DNA of 64,000 nt from Haemophilus influenzae (lineage in GTDB: Bacteria > Pseudomonadota > Gammaproteobacteria > Enterobacterales > Pasteurellaceae), in contig NZ_LS483411.1 of NCBI RefSeq assembly GCF_900475755.1, forward strand, positions 1,770,485 to 1,834,484, written 5' to 3'. Shown here in pieces: positions 1 to 8,671 of the stretch. The notes below the pieces were generated by a model. It searched no databases. It was given only the letters and a program-made list of their open reading frames with translations, and was not told the origin of the DNA. The position numbers and the translations under genes were made by a program. Position 1 is the first letter of the stretch. The number at the start of each line of letters is the position of its first letter.

Positions 1-772
1 ACAGTTTTAAATAAGAATATTAAAGGTGATGGCGAAGGCTGGACGATTATTGATACATTCGGCGGCTCGGGCTTATTAAGCCACGCAGCCAAAGTAATTA
101 AAACCAAAACACACGTAATTTACAATGATTTTGATGGATATGCGGAGCGATTGGCGCACATTGATGACATTAACAAGTTGCGTGCCGAGCTTTACTCTGT
201 AGTTGGTAACGCTACGCAAAAAAATAAACGTATGACGAAGGATTGCAAAGCAGAATGCATCAGAATCATTCAAAACTTCAAAGGGTATAAAGATTTAAAT
301 TGCTTAGCGAGTTGGTTATTGTTCAGTGGGCAACAAGTAGCAACGCTTGATGACTTATTCCAACATGATTTCTGGCATTGTATTCGTCAGTCTGATTATC
401 CAAAGGCAGACGGTTATTTGGACGGCGTAGAGATTGTACGTGAATCATTCCACACGTTACTACCGAAATTTGCTGATAATCCCAAAGCATTATTTGTGTT
501 AGATCCTCCGTATCTATGCACACGCCAAGAGAGCTACAAGCAAGCAAGTAACTTACTTTGATTTAATCGACTTTCTACGTTTGATTAACATCACACGACC
601 GCCTTATGTATTCTTTAGTTCTACTAAGAGCGAGTTTGTGCGGTTTATTGAATATATGGTCGAGGACAAAGTGGATAATTGGCAGACTTTTGACAACGCA
701 CAGCGCATTGTAGTCAATGCTTCGGCTAGTTATACAGGCAAGTATGAAGATAACATAGTTTATAAATTTTGA
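1..772 (+). pseudogene. Prophage-type DNA adenine methyltransferase (D12/Dam-like), partial and frameshifted
   Basis: The open frame runs in from the left edge, so the true start is outside the window. It shows an AdoMet-binding motif I (DTFGGSGLLSH, near base 49) and the catalytic DPPY motif IV (near base 505), in the order expected of Dam/D12 N6-adenine methyltransferases. Near base 553 the frame stops (SNLL then TGA). The family sequence then continues in another frame (TYFDLIDFLRL..., to VYKF and a stop at 772), so one base was gained or two were lost. Such methyltransferases are common in Pasteurellaceae prophages, and the next small gene looks phage-like too. I infer a prophage remnant. 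The enzyme would lose its C-terminal quarter and is probably inactive. Confidence 0.75.
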
Positions 773-832
773 GTATGCTTTAGCCATTGAAAAGGCGTAA
801 AATGATTGCGGAGTAGTGCGGAGGAGGTAACT

Positions 833-1051
833 ATGAATAAGCTCAAAATTGATAACGGCGATGAGTATATCGAAAAATTAGTAGCATTTGTATCTCAGTT
901 TTACGCCGACAACCCAATATTTACCGAACTAAACTTAACAGATGAACAACAAAATCTTCTTATGGATAAGCTAATCATGCCAAAATTCAAAGATATTTAT
1001 GATGTTTCTTATCAAGCATTAAGGCAAAGCTATTTTAAGTTGAATGGCTAA
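833..1051 (+). CDS. Small hypothetical protein, phage-like (72 aa)
   Basis: I chose the ATG at 833 because a very strong ribosome binding site (GGAGGAGGT) lies just upstream. An in-frame upstream GTG at 806 has no such site. The product is 72 residues, soluble and acidic, with no signal peptide, membrane segment or motif I recognise. It lies 60 bases after the methyltransferase remnant on the same strand and is followed at once by a strong terminator, so it was probably the last gene of a prophage operon. I do not know its function. Confidence 0.6.
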   Translation: MNKLKIDNGDEYIEKLVAFVSQFYADNPIFTELNLTDEQQNLLMDKLIMPKFKDIYDVSYQALRQSYFKLNG

Positions 1052-1062
1052 TAACAGGATTT

Positions 1063-1098
1063 AAACGCCCTTTAAATAGTAATTAAAGGGCGTTTTTA
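1063..1098 (+). terminator. Rho-independent terminator after the phage-like gene
   Basis: A perfect 12-base inverted repeat (AAACGCCCTTTA / TAAAGGGCGTTT) with a 9-base loop is followed by a short T-rich run. It begins 12 bases after the stop codon at 1051. Confidence 0.85.
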
Positions 1099-1120
1099 TT
1101 TGCTTTAAAGTTGTGATTCA

Positions 1121-1174
1121 TTTTGCATAAATATTTTTTGGTTTATGCAAAATAAAAGCCTATTTTATGCAAAA
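1121..1174. repeat. Three copies of the 11-mer TTTATGCAAAA (one inverted)
   Basis: The exact 11-mer occurs inverted at 1121-1131 and direct at 1142-1152 and 1164-1174. The first two form a dyad around a 10-base spacer. The block sits between the phage-like gene's terminator and the broken symporter tail, where no gene is seen. It could be an operator or the arm sites of an old phage attachment region. Nothing in the sequence decides between these. Confidence 0.5.
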
Positions 1175-1199
1175 AGATTCGCAAAATTATACAATTAGC

Positions 1200-1376
1200 T
1201 TATTTTTCATTTTTGATATTGGAGAAAATATTTGCCAAAATTGGACCCGATACATTGTGCCAGAAACTAAATAAAGCACTTGGTACCGTTGCAATTGGGT
1301 TGAAATGTGTGGCAGCCAGTGCGGCGCCTAAACCTGAGTTTTTGTTAAAAAGAATGAAAAGAGCGGTCAATTTAAA
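1200..1376 (-). pseudogene. C-terminal remnant of a bile acid:sodium symporter family (BASS/SBF) protein
   Basis: Only the last ~58 residues remain, containing NSGLGAALA and the terminal [13 protein letters not shown] signature typical of the end of SBF/BASS transporters. Upstream of about 1376 the similarity stops and the frame runs into the sequence next to the sapF stop at 1421. No start codon or N-terminal membrane segments are present. This is a deletion scar immediately downstream of the sap operon. The family call rests on motif recognition only. Confidence 0.55.
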
Positions 1377-1420
1377 GACGTTTTTTGAGATGTCTATCCC
1401 TAACTTGTATTTATAGGTGG

Positions 1421-1709
1421 CTAGGAAGTGTTTATTTGCCAAGCATTTTCATCAAGCAATTGACCAAAATGACTTTCTACAAGAAGGCGAGTGATGTTAT
1501 TTTGAGGATTAGTGAAGCTCTCTCTTGGTGTACCCGATTCGATAATTTCACCTTGATCCATCACCAAGACTTGATCAGCAATGTGTTTGATAATGCCTAA
1601 GTTTTGCCCTACATAAATATAGGAAAGCCCCAAATGTTCTTGTAAATCTAAAATTAAGTTAAGTAATTGAACACGTACAGAAGCATCTAATGCGCTAAGA
1701 ACATCATCA
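1421..1709 (-). pseudogene. sapF: sapF, 3' fragment downstream of the IS insertion
   Basis: The minus strand reads in one frame from the IS edge: [10 protein letters not shown] (Walker B/D-loop region), then [40 protein letters not shown] and on to the stop at 1421. This is the C-terminal third of the ABC ATPase SapF of the peptide-uptake system. It joins in frame with the fragment at 3523-4037 once the element 1710-3522 is removed. The Walker B aspartates lie here while Walker A is in the other fragment, so neither half can be a working ATPase. A Met codon at 1633 could start a short peptide, but I see no reason to think it functions. Confidence 0.85.
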
Positions 1710-1960
1710 TTGACATCCTCCCCGCCCTAAAGGACGGGGATTCCTACTAGCTCCCACGCTTTGCGTGGGTTACTCTCGGTGGGTTCTTGTTGCTGACCTC
1801 TATTGAGATTCACTTCACAAGCTCTACGGCTGTGTCCCAGCCTATATTTTACGCTTGGACGATAGCTCGCCCACGCTCCAAAACGTTTAACGCCCCGACC
1901 ACATCCGCATTTTCTGTGTAGTCACATTCTAAGCATTCAAAATCAGCCTGAGTTTGGCGA
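1710..1960 (-). ncRNA. Probable omega-RNA (reRNA) at the right end of the IS
   Basis: In IS200/IS605 elements the TnpB guide RNA is transcribed in the tnpB direction, overlapping the tnpB 3' end and finishing with guide sequence outside the right end. Here that region is the minus strand from the tnpB 3' end to 1710. It includes the 1720-1739 hairpin, with a second GC-rich hairpin-like stretch (CCCACGCTTTGCGTGGG) at about 1753-1769. The guide would start at 1709 as TGATGATGTTCTTAGCGC, which is sapF sequence. The limits are approximate and inferred from the family. Confidence 0.45.
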
Positions 1961-2991
1961 TTTTCCTTTGCGGTATAACCGCAACAAGGGCAAGTTCGAC
2001 TGGTGTTCTGAGGCGGGACAGCCACTAAAAAACCACCTAGCCATTGCGTTTTATAGTCCAATTGACGGCGGAACTCGAACCAAGATTGGTCTAATATCGC
2101 TCGGTTCAAACCTGATTTCTGTTTCACATTTTTACCATGATCTTCCGCTGTGCCTTTGGCTGATTTGGACATATTCAACACCTGTAAATCTTCAACGTAG
2201 ATCATTGCGTGGTTTTTGCTGATTTTGCTTGAAGTTTGGTGCAAGAAGTCTTTACGACAGTTAGCGATTTTGTGGTGCAATTTAGCGATTTTCGCCTTTA
2301 ATTTCTGCCAGTTTTGGCTAAATTTAATCTTGTTTTTAAGTTGGCGTTGTAGTTTTGCTAGTTTGCCTTTGTGGGTTTTAAAGGCATTCAACGGCTTAAA
2401 ATATTCACCGCTTGAAAGCGTTGCAAAACGGGCAACGCCCATATCTATCCCAATTTCTCCGCCTTGATGTGTTGGGATTTCATATTCAAATTCCGTTTGA
2501 ATACTGGCAAAAAAACGACCGCACTTTTGGCTAACTGTGACGTTTTTAATTTCGCCGACGACATCACGGCTGTTGCGATAACGAACCCAACCGATTTTCG
2601 GGAGATACAAGCGGTTGTTTTGTTGTTCCAGTTTGCAACCTTGCGGAAAACGAAAGCTCTCTTTCAAGCCTTTTTTCTTGAACTTCGGGAAGTCAGCACG
2701 CTTTTGAAAGAAGTTTTTGAACGCACTTTCAAGATCTTTCAGACTTTGCTGTAAAACTTGACTGTGGCAGTCTTTGAGCCAAATCAGTTCTTTTTTCCAT
2801 TGCGGAAGCAGATTGGCTATTTTCGTATAACTGAATTTGACGCTGCGATCTTGCTCATATTGCTCATTCTGCCAAGCCAACGCCCGATTGAAGACAAAAC
2901 GAGAGCAACCACAGAACTGCTTAATTCTGCGGATTTGTTCGCCGTTTGGCATTATTTCGAACTTAAAGGCTTTGCGTAGTTGCATTGGCAA
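1849..2991 (-). CDS. tnpB: TnpB, RNA-guided nuclease of the IS200/IS605 element (380 aa)
   Basis: The protein has an N-terminal helix-turn-helix-like basic part (FCGCSRFVFNRAL), then RuvC-like nuclease motifs. The first Asp is in GIDMGVARFATL (about residue 185), the Glu in YVEDLQVLN (about 265), and the last Asp in ENADVVGALN (about 360). Between the last two motifs lies a four-Cys zinc ribbon (CPCC...CLEC). All catalytic residues are present and the length is typical. Family members are OMEGA nucleases that use the element's right-end RNA to cut the empty target site, which keeps the element in the population. Start at 2991, or two codons later at MQLRKAF. It is divergent from tnpA, and the starts are about 40 bases apart. 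Confidence 0.9.
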   Translation of the reverse strand: MPMQLRKAFKFEIMPNGEQIRRIKQFCGCSRFVFNRALAWQNEQYEQDRSVKFSYTKIANLLPQWKKELIWLKDCHSQVLQQSLKDLESAFKNFFQKRADFPKFKKKGLKESFRFPQGCKLEQQNNRLYLPKIGWVRYRNSRDVVGEIKNVTVSQKCGRFFASIQTEFEYEIPTHQGGEIGIDMGVARFATLSSGEYFKPLNAFKTHKGKLAKLQRQLKNKIKFSQNWQKLKAKIAKLHHKIANCRKDFLHQTSSKISKNHAMIYVEDLQVLNMSKSAKGTAEDHGKNVKQKSGLNRAILDQSWFEFRRQLDYKTQWLGGFLVAVPPQNTSRTCPCCGYTAKENRQTQADFECLECDYTENADVVGALNVLERGRAIVQA

Positions 2992-3030
2992 GGTTTAGAA
3001 TATGATTTTCCCACATTCTACACTTGGTCT

Positions 3031-3447
3031 ATGAAAAAAGAAACTGAAATCAGACACGGCAGGCATTGTGTTTTTAATATGCACGTTCACTTAGTCTTTG
3101 TTACAAAATACCGCCGTGATGTTTTTACGAAAGCGATTTTAGATGATCTCAATTTGATTTTCGAAAGCGTCTGCAATGATTTTGAAGCAAAATTAGTCGA
3201 GTTTGACGGCGAAGACGATCACGTTCATTTACTCATTGAATATCCGCCGAAAGTGGCAGTTTCTACGCTAGTAAACAGCCTAAAAGGTGTATCAAGTCGA
3301 ATGATTAGAAAGAAAAATTACCCAAGTATCCGAAAAAAACTTTGGGGCAATCAGCTTTGGTCGCCCTCTTATTTTGCCGGTAGTTGCGGTGGTGCACCTA
3401 TTTCAATTATTCGCCAATACATCGAGCAACAACAAACACCCGATTAG
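3031..3447 (+). CDS. tnpA: TnpA, Y1 single-strand transposase (IS200 type)
   Basis: I chose the ATG at 3031 (MKKETEIRHGRHCV) over the upstream ATG at 2980, because IS200-type TnpA proteins begin this way and the extra 17 residues match nothing. It has the HUH metal site (HVHLLIEYPP) and, near the C-terminus, the catalytic tyrosine in IIRQYIEQQ. At about 138 residues it is full length. The family cuts and rejoins single-stranded element DNA at replication forks by recognising the end hairpins. It probably drives transposition of this copy. Confidence 0.9.
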   Translation: MKKETEIRHGRHCVFNMHVHLVFVTKYRRDVFTKAILDDLNLIFESVCNDFEAKLVEFDGEDDHVHLLIEYPPKVAVSTLVNSLKGVSSRMIRKKNYPSIRKKLWGNQLWSPSYFAGSCGGAPISIIRQYIEQQQTPD

Positions 3448-3522
3448 TTAGCTTTGAAACGGCTACGCCGTTTGTGCCTTATATCTCCGCCCTGAAGGAC
3501 GGAGTTTTACTGCACAGGGCTG

Positions 3523-4037
3523 ATAATAATAATTTCAGGCTGAAGAATCAGTGCGCGAGCTAAGGCGATCCGCTGTTTTTGGCTCATTGAGAGATGTTTA
3601 ATTTTAAGATTAGTATAATCGGGATAAAGTCCCACTAATGAAAGCGTTTCAAAGATCTTTTGATTGCGTGTTTCTTCATCCCAATCGGTAATTAATTTCA
3701 ATGGTGCGTCTAAGGCTTGTCCTATATTTAAGCGAGGGTTAAATGCTGAATTCGCATCTTGGAAAACCATTCGGATATGCTGTGCTCGATTATGAAAATC
3801 TTCAAATTGTAACGGTAAATCATTGAATAATATTTTTCCTGAAGTTGGGGGGGGAATCCCTGCGATCATTTTAACTAAGGTTGATTTACCCGAACCATTT
3901 TTACCAATGATCGCAAGCGTTTCTTTGCGATTAAGTGAAAAGCTTATCTCTTTTACTGCATAAAACTGCTCTGTACCAAAAAATTTAGCCGGACCTTCAA
4001 AGGTTTTGCTAAGATTTTCCACTTGTAGTAAAGGCAT
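3523..4037 (-). pseudogene. sapF: sapF, 5' fragment upstream of the IS insertion
   Basis: This is the N-terminal ~172 residues of the SapF ABC ATPase. Walker A is GKNGSGKST (about residue 48), the Q-loop is [13 protein letters not shown], and a divergent signature is [15 protein letters not shown]. The native sequence ends at QPEIIII, then runs into IS sequence and stops within it at 3507. In the sap system SapD and SapF energise the SapBC permease, which imports antimicrobial peptides and haem delivered by SapA. The start overlaps the sapD stop (TAATG). A C8 run at about 3847-3854 (encoding Pro-Pro-Pro) lies in the reading frame and could slip. The gene is interrupted and not functional. Confidence 0.9.
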
Positions 4038-5090
4038 TATTCACTTCCTTTTGATTCTGTATTGAGCGTAAGTGGTGACGTTGTCATTTTATCTTTAAAC
4101 TGCCTTTCTCGGATATTTATTGGATGATGGCAGGAAAACTCGTGCTGTTTAATGCGATATCGGCTTGGCTTTTGAATACATTCACGTTGTGCGAAAGGAC
4201 AGCGAGGCCCTAATCGACACCCCATCGGCATTTGTTCCAGAATGGGGACAATGCCTTCCAATGTTCCCAATCGGCTTTTAAAACTTAAGGGGCGACTAAA
4301 GTCGGGAACTGAGTAGAGTAATGCTTGTGTATAAGGATGATGAGGCATTTCTAATAATTGCTCGGTTGGGCCAGACTCTGTATTTTGACCACAATAAAGC
4401 ACAGAAATGCTATCACACCATTCACTAATACTTTTCAGATCATTACTCGCTAATAAAATCGTTGTGCCTTGGTTTTGATTCATGCTTGAAAGTAAGCGGA
4501 AAATTTGTAATGCTGTAATTGACTCCAAAGAATTGGTGGGCTCATCCGCAATTAATAAGCGAGGCTGATTTGCAATCGCTACTGCGATCATGACTTTTTG
4601 ACCTTCACCTTCTGTGAGATCGTCAGGATAATGCCATAATGTCCAGGTGATCTTTAATACCTACACGGTGTAGTAATTCAATTGCTCGACGTTTTTTCCA
4701 GCCGAACCATTGCCACCAATGACCTTTAAATGTCCAGTTCGGAATACTCTGAATAAGCTGTTTGCCGATTCTTCGGCTTGAATCTAGGTAGCTTAATGGA
4801 TTTTGGAAAATCATTGAAATTTCTTTACCAACGATTTTTCGACGTTGATTCGGTGTTAGTTTAAGTAATTCAACATCATTAAAACGAAAACGGTCAGCCG
4901 TAACAATCCAGTTATCTTTAATGGAATTACTGATTATTTTAGCGATTAAACTTTTACCGGAACCGGATTCACCAACAAGTCCTAGAATTTCCCCTTCATT
5001 GACTGAAAGATTGACGCCGTCCACAATTTTTATACGGCCGTTTGGTGTTTGAATTTCAATATTAAGATTGCGAATATCTAACAGCGCCAT
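4037..5090 (-). pseudogene. sapD: sapD, ABC-transporter ATPase, frameshifted
   Basis: The gene starts at 5090 with Walker A GESGSGKS (about residue 40) and [12 protein letters not shown], then stops after HLDIMALS at about 4623. The family sequence resumes in another frame ([21 protein letters not shown], Walker [11 protein letters not shown]) and runs to the stop at 4037, including the C-terminal oligopeptide-ATPase region with [14 protein letters not shown]. The expected junction is D-I-M-R-H-Y-P. The DNA ATGGCATTAT is two bases short of ATGCGGCATTAT, so a 2-base deletion near 4640 is the simplest cause. The first piece has Walker A and the second has signature and Walker B. SapD is therefore probably lost, in line with the broken sapF next to it. 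Confidence 0.85.
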
Positions 5091-5093
5091 GGG

Positions 5094-5981
5094 TTACTCG
5101 TAATATTTATTGATTGCTTTACACAATCCGTTAGTAAAAATAATGCTCAATAAAATGGTAAAAATAATAGCAAAACCGGGTAATAACACTGTCCATGGTG
5201 CAAGATAAATTAATTCTAATGAATCTTTAATCATTGCGCCCCATTCAGGCATTGGACGTTGTGCACCTAGAGAAATAAAGCTTAATGCTGCAATATCTAA
5301 AATAGCAACCACAAATGCACGGGCGATTTCTTGCGTATAGGTAACACTAATATTCGGCAAAATGGTGCTTTTTAATAGCTCCCAGTTTGAAATCCCATCT
5401 AATCTTAGTAAGAGAACATAGTCTTTCTTCAGCTCTTGTTGAATGGCTTGATAAATGGCATGTACAAAATACGGCAAAATAGCTAATAGGGTAGCAAATA
5501 TGGCATTCATCAAGCTCGGTTCCATTAATGTTGAAATGATAATGGCAATCAACAAAATAGGAATGGATAAAAACGCATCAAAAATATGGCCTAAGACACG
5601 AAATTTAATCCCTTCTGACATGCCCGCAAGAATACCTAATGCACCACCAATAATCGCTACAGCAATGACGACTAAAAGAGATGAACCAAGGGTATAGTGC
5701 GTTCCCATGATGAGTCGACTGAATACATCACGACCGAGATCATCGGTTCCAAAGAAAAAGGCAATACGGCCTTTTTCGACCCAAGATGGCGGCATCAATT
5801 CTTCTCCCACAAATTCCATGCTTTCGTTATAAGGCATGATTAGCTTGGGAAAAAGTGCGATAAAAATAAGAAAAACAAATAAATAGAAACTAAATAACGC
5901 TACACGATTTTGACGAAAAAGCAACCAAATCTGAAAAAAGGAGGTACTTTCACGAAATTCATCAGGTTCTCTATCTTGCAT
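5094..5981 (-). CDS. sapC: SapC, inner-membrane permease of the Sap peptide transporter (295 aa)
   Basis: This is an OppC/DppC-type permease. An N-terminal cytoplasmic stretch and first membrane segment (about residues 27-47) are followed by a periplasmic segment with FGTDDLGRDVFSRL, characteristic of OppC-like proteins, and then five more membrane segments. The BPD-transport EAA-like loop follows LLRLDGISNWELLKSTILPN. Full length and undamaged. It overlaps the sapB end by 11 bases and ends 3 bases before the sapD start, so it is translated as part of the operon. Without intact ATPases it would be an orphan permease. Confidence 0.92.
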   Translation of the reverse strand: MQDREPDEFRESTSFFQIWLLFRQNRVALFSFYLFVFLIFIALFPKLIMPYNESMEFVGEELMPPSWVEKGRIAFFFGTDDLGRDVFSRLIMGTHYTLGSSLLVVIAVAIIGGALGILAGMSEGIKFRVLGHIFDAFLSIPILLIAIIISTLMEPSLMNAIFATLLAILPYFVHAIYQAIQQELKKDYVLLLRLDGISNWELLKSTILPNISVTYTQEIARAFVVAILDIAALSFISLGAQRPMPEWGAMIKDSLELIYLAPWTVLLPGFAIIFTILLSIIFTNGLCKAINKYYE

Positions 5982-6936
5982 ACCATCCCTTCTTATTAAA
6001 TGGATCTAATATAAACATGAGTAATTTGGCTAAGGTATCAATAATGATTATACAAATACCAATTACCACTACACCGGCAGAAATGCTATTGTAATCTTGT
6101 TGGGTTACAGCATTTATGAGCCAAAGTCCAATACCAGGCCAGCCTAAGACTGTCTCTACTAGCATACATTGTGTTAACACTAAGGTAAATACACGAGTAA
6201 ACTGTGGAATTAATAATGGAAATGTATTTCGAAAAACATAACGTCTTAAGATCATCCATTTTGACCATCCACGAGTTACTGCTGCTTTAGCATATTCTTG
6301 CTGAAGTAGATAATTTGCTCGTTGTTGAATAATACGGATAAATTCCATTGTTGGTAGAATGCAAAGCACCAATGTGGGCAAGGCTAAATGTTGTAAAACG
6401 TTCTGTACTATTTTTGTTCGGTAAGTCACATCTAAAAACCACATATCAATGATGGGAAAACCTGTTATTGGTTTGATTTCATAGAGTAAATTATATTGTC
6501 CAATTGCTGCAATTTCCCAATTTTGAATTGCTGCAACATAAAGCAAAATAGGGGCTAACCAGAAACTAGGAATCGATAAACCAACATTCGAGATACTTTG
6601 CAATGTTCGTGAAAAAGCACCTTGATTATAGACCGCACTTAATACACCCAAAGGAATACTTAAAAGACAAGCTAATAAGAGCGCAGTAAAGCAGAGTTCT
6701 AATGTGGGTGGTAAGACGGTGAAAATTAAATCTTTTAAGGATTTTCCGCCGTTATAAGTAATGCCCAAATCGCCTTGTAATAATGATGTTAAATAGTGAT
6801 AGTAAGTACTATAAATATTATTGGTAATAAGAGCAGCATTAAGCGGATCACGCATTAAAATGACAAAGCTTAGCAAAGAGAGAATCAATAATAAGATAAT
6901 CACCCAAACTATATGTCTAATTGCTGAAAGGAGCAT
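5971..6936 (-). CDS. sapB: SapB, inner-membrane permease of the Sap peptide transporter (321 aa)
   Basis: This is an OppB/DppB-type permease. The first membrane segment is at residues 8-28, followed by a periplasmic part with LGITYNGGKSL, five more membrane segments, and the EAA-like loop RANYLLQQEYAKAAVTRGWSK-type region (about residue 210). It pairs with SapC. The ATG at 6936 overlaps the ancestral sapA stop (TAATG), showing that translation was once coupled to sapA. It is intact. Confidence 0.92.
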   Translation of the reverse strand: MLLSAIRHIVWVIILLLILSLLSFVILMRDPLNAALITNNIYSTYYHYLTSLLQGDLGITYNGGKSLKDLIFTVLPPTLELCFTALLLACLLSIPLGVLSAVYNQGAFSRTLQSISNVGLSIPSFWLAPILLYVAAIQNWEIAAIGQYNLLYEIKPITGFPIIDMWFLDVTYRTKIVQNVLQHLALPTLVLCILPTMEFIRIIQQRANYLLQQEYAKAAVTRGWSKWMILRRYVFRNTFPLLIPQFTRVFTLVLTQCMLVETVLGWPGIGLWLINAVTQQDYNSISAGVVVIGICIIIIDTLAKLLMFILDPFNKKGWYAR

Positions 6937-8635
6937 TATTTTTTCTCCTTAGTTTTCATAAAATATAAAGTAGAAAAATTGATGCTACCAAATGGTGTCA
7001 TTTCTATGCCTTTTACGTGCCACTTGCGACTAAAAGTCGTTGAACGTTTGCAATTGGCACAATAGGTAATTCATTTAAAATAAGTTCTTGTGCGCTATTA
7101 TAAGCTTTAGAACGCTCATATAAATGATTAGTCGACAGTGCACGATCCATCATCTTATCAAATTCAGGGTTACACCAATTTGATAAATTTGTGATTTCAT
7201 TTTGAGTATCACAACTTAAAATCGGGCGCATAAAACCATCAGGATCAAGGTTTCCTGCAAGCCACCCCGTTAAAATCAAATCGTAATCTTCAGTGTGATT
7301 GCGTAATTGTTCGGTTAAAAATGTACGTGTGACTGACCGCACTTTAACATCCACTCCAACCTTTGCTAAATCCCATTTGATAAGTTCAGCCATTTTAATG
7401 GGGGCAGGATTATATACTTGCTCTTCGTTTATTACCCACATTTTCAATGCTAATTTCTTATCTCGTAAGATTTTTTCCGCTTTTGAAGGCTGATAATCAT
7501 AAGTAAAATCAGGTGTGTTAATCGCCGAAGCCCAAGAAATATCAGGAATAATATTATTCGCTACAGTTGCCGTGTTATGATAAATGTTTCGTACAATTCT
7601 AAAACGGTTTAAGCTTTGCGAAATGGCTTGACGAATAGTTTTATCCTGCATTAACGATTTTTGAAAATTGAAAGCTAAATAAGCTAAATTCATCCCTTCT
7701 GTTGATTGTAAATAATAAGAGGCATTTTTTTCACTTAACAAACCAAGTTGGCTGATTTCTGGAGAAGAAGCAATCTGACATTCATTATTAAAGAATTTTA
7801 TTAAACGACCACTGCGCTCAGCTGAAAGATCTACAATAATATTTTTAATTTTGGCTTCTTTTTTCCAATACTCCTCATTACGTATTAAGCGAACATATTG
7901 ATTATAAACGTAGTCTTTTACTTGGTACGGCCCCGTGCCGACAGGATGAGTATCCAATTGGGAGAGGTTATCATCAGCACTTAATTGGTATGCATATTCT
8001 TGCGAGAAAATAATAGAGTATTGACTGGCAAGATGCGACAGAATTGAGGCATCAGGTTCAAACAGTTCAATTTTGACCTGATAAGGATTCGTTGCTGTGA
8101 TACTTTTAATTTTTTGATTCAGCTTAATACTTTCAAAATAGGGAAAGTGAACCTTCTTGGCTTGCTCGTGAAAGATTCTATATTGTGGATTTTTATAGGT
8201 TACTACATCGTCTGAAAGTGTCGGTAGATAAGTATCATGCCCTAAAACACGATTAATCGAAAAGACCACATCTTCTGCATTAAACTCACGTGTTGGGGTA
8301 AACCAAGGCGTACGATGGAATTTCACCCCTTGACGAAGATTAATGAGAATTTGTTTGCCATCAGATGAAATTGAATAGGATTGTGCTAACACAGGAACAA
8401 GTGCTGCACTGTGGTCTTTCATATCAAACAATTTGTTATAAATTTGCTCCGTCACCACATTCATACTGGTACCTGCGTCTGCAGTTTGCGGGTTAAAGGA
8501 AAAACCCGATGCATTTGTGCAGTATGTTAAGCCATTTTCTGTCAGCATTTTAGGTATGCGCGGGGCAGCTTGTGCCAGATTAATTAGGCTCAACCCACAC
8601 AATAAAAAACAAAAAGTGACATTTCGATGTAACAT
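6936..8635 (-). pseudogene. sapA: sapA, periplasmic peptide-binding protein, frameshifted near the 3' end
   Basis: A family-5 solute-binding protein with a signal peptide (cleavage after LAQA, about residue 23) and the body of an OppA/DppA-like binding protein. As sequenced it stops at residue 540 (LLVASGT, 7013). One A is missing near 7022: AGTGGCACGTAAAAGGC against the expected AGTGGCAACGTAAAAGGC. With that base restored the frame continues KGIEMTPFGSINFS... to a stop overlapping the sapB start, giving 566 residues. The loss removes only about 26 C-terminal residues, so partial function is possible. An uptake core lies inside the gene at 7336-7344. SapA binds antimicrobial peptides and haem in H. 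influenzae. Confidence 0.8.
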
Positions 8636-8671
8636 AGCTTTATTATTAAAGACCGTTTTTTGATAAATTGA

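Larger units (their letters stand above)
1710..3522. mobile_element. IS200/IS605-family insertion sequence (tnpA + tnpB), 1813 bp, inside sapF
   Basis: The element holds a Y1 transposase gene and a TnpB gene transcribed divergently, as in IS605/IS608. Each end has the subterminal hairpin typical of the family (CCCCGCCCT...AGGACGGGG at 1720-1739, CTCCGCCCT...AGGACGGAG at 3485-3504). There are no terminal inverted repeats and no target duplication, as expected for single-strand transposition. I set the edges by rejoining sapF: removing 1710-3522 restores ATT-ATT-ATT-ATT-GAT-GAT (IIIIDD) in frame. The left end (the tnpA side, near 3522) then follows a TTAT tetranucleotide, a plausible target site. 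Both genes look complete, so the element may still be mobile. Confidence 0.85.

Noticed and set aside
806..832. Longer start (GTG at 806) for the small phage-like gene
   Set aside because: The ATG at 833 has a near-perfect ribosome site; the upstream codons include that site itself.
1105..1200. CRISPR-like array from the repeated TTTATGCAAAA
   Set aside because: Repeats are only 11 bases, spacing is irregular and one is inverted; no cas genes are near.
2216..2754. Plus-strand open frames inside tnpB
   Set aside because: They are shadows of the complete TnpB on the minus strand, with no motif of their own.
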